In this document: one piece after another, positions 5,898 through 6,098 of the stretch
Numbering within the stretch: position 1 is the first letter of the stretch
Layout of the letters: every line of letters starts with the position of its first letter
Assembly: GCA_017989485.1 (NCBI GenBank)
Contig: JAGNPU010000124.1
Span: 1 to 6,098, forward strand
DNA: 6,098 bases
Reading direction: 5' to 3'
Origin: Neisseriaceae bacterium
GTDB lineage: Bacteria > Pseudomonadota > Gammaproteobacteria > Burkholderiales > Neisseriaceae
Program-made: the position numbers and the translations under genes
Notes under the pieces: generated by a model
What the model was told of the DNA's origin: nothing
Database searches by the model: none
The model's input: the letters and a program-made list of their open reading frames with translations, nothing else

Positions 5898-6098
5898 CGC
5901 CCCCCCCATTTCTCAGGTCGGCTCAGGGCCCGACGGGTCAATAAGGCACACAGCGGGATGAACACCGCCACGGCGCCCGTCAGCGCCAAAACCGTAGGCA
6001 GGCCATAGGCCACTGGCGCCTGCATTTGAAACTGCTGCACCTGCAAACGCGCGTAATGGGTATAGGGCAGGATGATGGCCCAGACATAAGCCCCCGTT
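5894..6098 (-). CDS. Second ABC-2 type permease, C-terminal fragment (5' end outside window)
   Basis: A minus-strand frame is open from the right edge to TGA at 5894-5896, giving the last 67 residues of a protein. They read TGAYVWAIILPYTHYARLQV, then a stretch ending in a hydrophobic segment, GLPTVLALTGAVAVFIPLC, and a basic tail, ALLTRRALSRPEKWGGR. The LPYTHYARLQ block followed by one last helix is how the C-terminus of ABC-2 exporter permeases ends. With the downstream permease it would form the heterodimeric membrane part of one exporter. The ATPase and membrane-fusion protein genes would be expected beyond the right edge. The stop overlaps the next gene's ATG by ATGA, and the final WGG codons contain the G8 run. 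Confidence 0.82.
   Translation of the reverse strand, partial: TGAYVWAIILPYTHYARLQVQQFQMQAPVAYGLPTVLALTGAVAVFIPLCALLTRRALSRPEKWGGR
5900..5907 (-). repeat. Homopolymer G8 tract at the permease-permease junction
   Basis: Eight consecutive C on the plus strand (G on the coding strand) lie inside the last codons of the upstream permease, two bases before the ATG of the downstream one. The run may take part in ribosome binding, and it is a possible slippage site. Inserting one G, or a -1 ribosomal shift, joins the two reading frames without an intervening stop. Confidence 0.75.

Overview
The window looks like chromosomal DNA from a Gram-negative proteobacterium. The OmpA-type C-terminus with its paired cysteines and DRRV ending, the proteobacterial-style ABC-2 permease pair and the moderate GC content fit a betaproteobacterium (Burkholderiales or Neisseriales) best. 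This is an inference from protein resemblance, and the species cannot be named from the sequence alone. I saw no insertion sequence, tRNA, rRNA, CRISPR array or phage gene.

Layout from left to right: (1) the last 64 codons of an OmpA-family outer-membrane protein on the plus strand, closed by two back-to-back intrinsic terminators. (2) An AT-rich regulatory region of about 240 bp with repeated ATTCAT and TTATCAA words and a good sigma70-type promoter at 421-448. (3) A plus-strand two-gene operon, 18 nt apart: an MFS metabolite:proton symporter of the ProP/ShiA/KgtP type, then a complete nitrilase with intact Glu-Lys-Cys catalytic residues, most like the plant NIT4/arylacetonitrilase branch. 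(4) A shared terminator hairpin, then a convergent minus-strand LysR-type regulator of the NodD/NahR-like class. (5) A gap of about 240 bp. (6) A minus-strand OsmC-family thiol peroxidase-like gene with an FNR-like palindrome just upstream. (7) A minus-strand pair of ABC-2 export permeases; the downstream one is complete, the upstream one is cut by the window edge, and they overlap by ATGA beside a run of eight G.

Working model: the symporter and the nitrilase form a small catabolic or detoxification unit that takes up an organic acid, a nitrile-bearing amino acid or a similar compound and converts the nitrile to a carboxylate (and perhaps an amide) plus ammonia. The convergent LysR-type gene is the natural candidate regulator, acting at the repeats upstream of the symporter promoter. 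The OsmC-like gene and the ABC exporter are probably separate housekeeping or stress functions.

No wholly new system is evident. The most unusual points are the nitrilase-symporter-LysR module and the G8 tract at the permease overlap, where a -1 frameshift or a one-base insertion would fuse the two permeases in frame.
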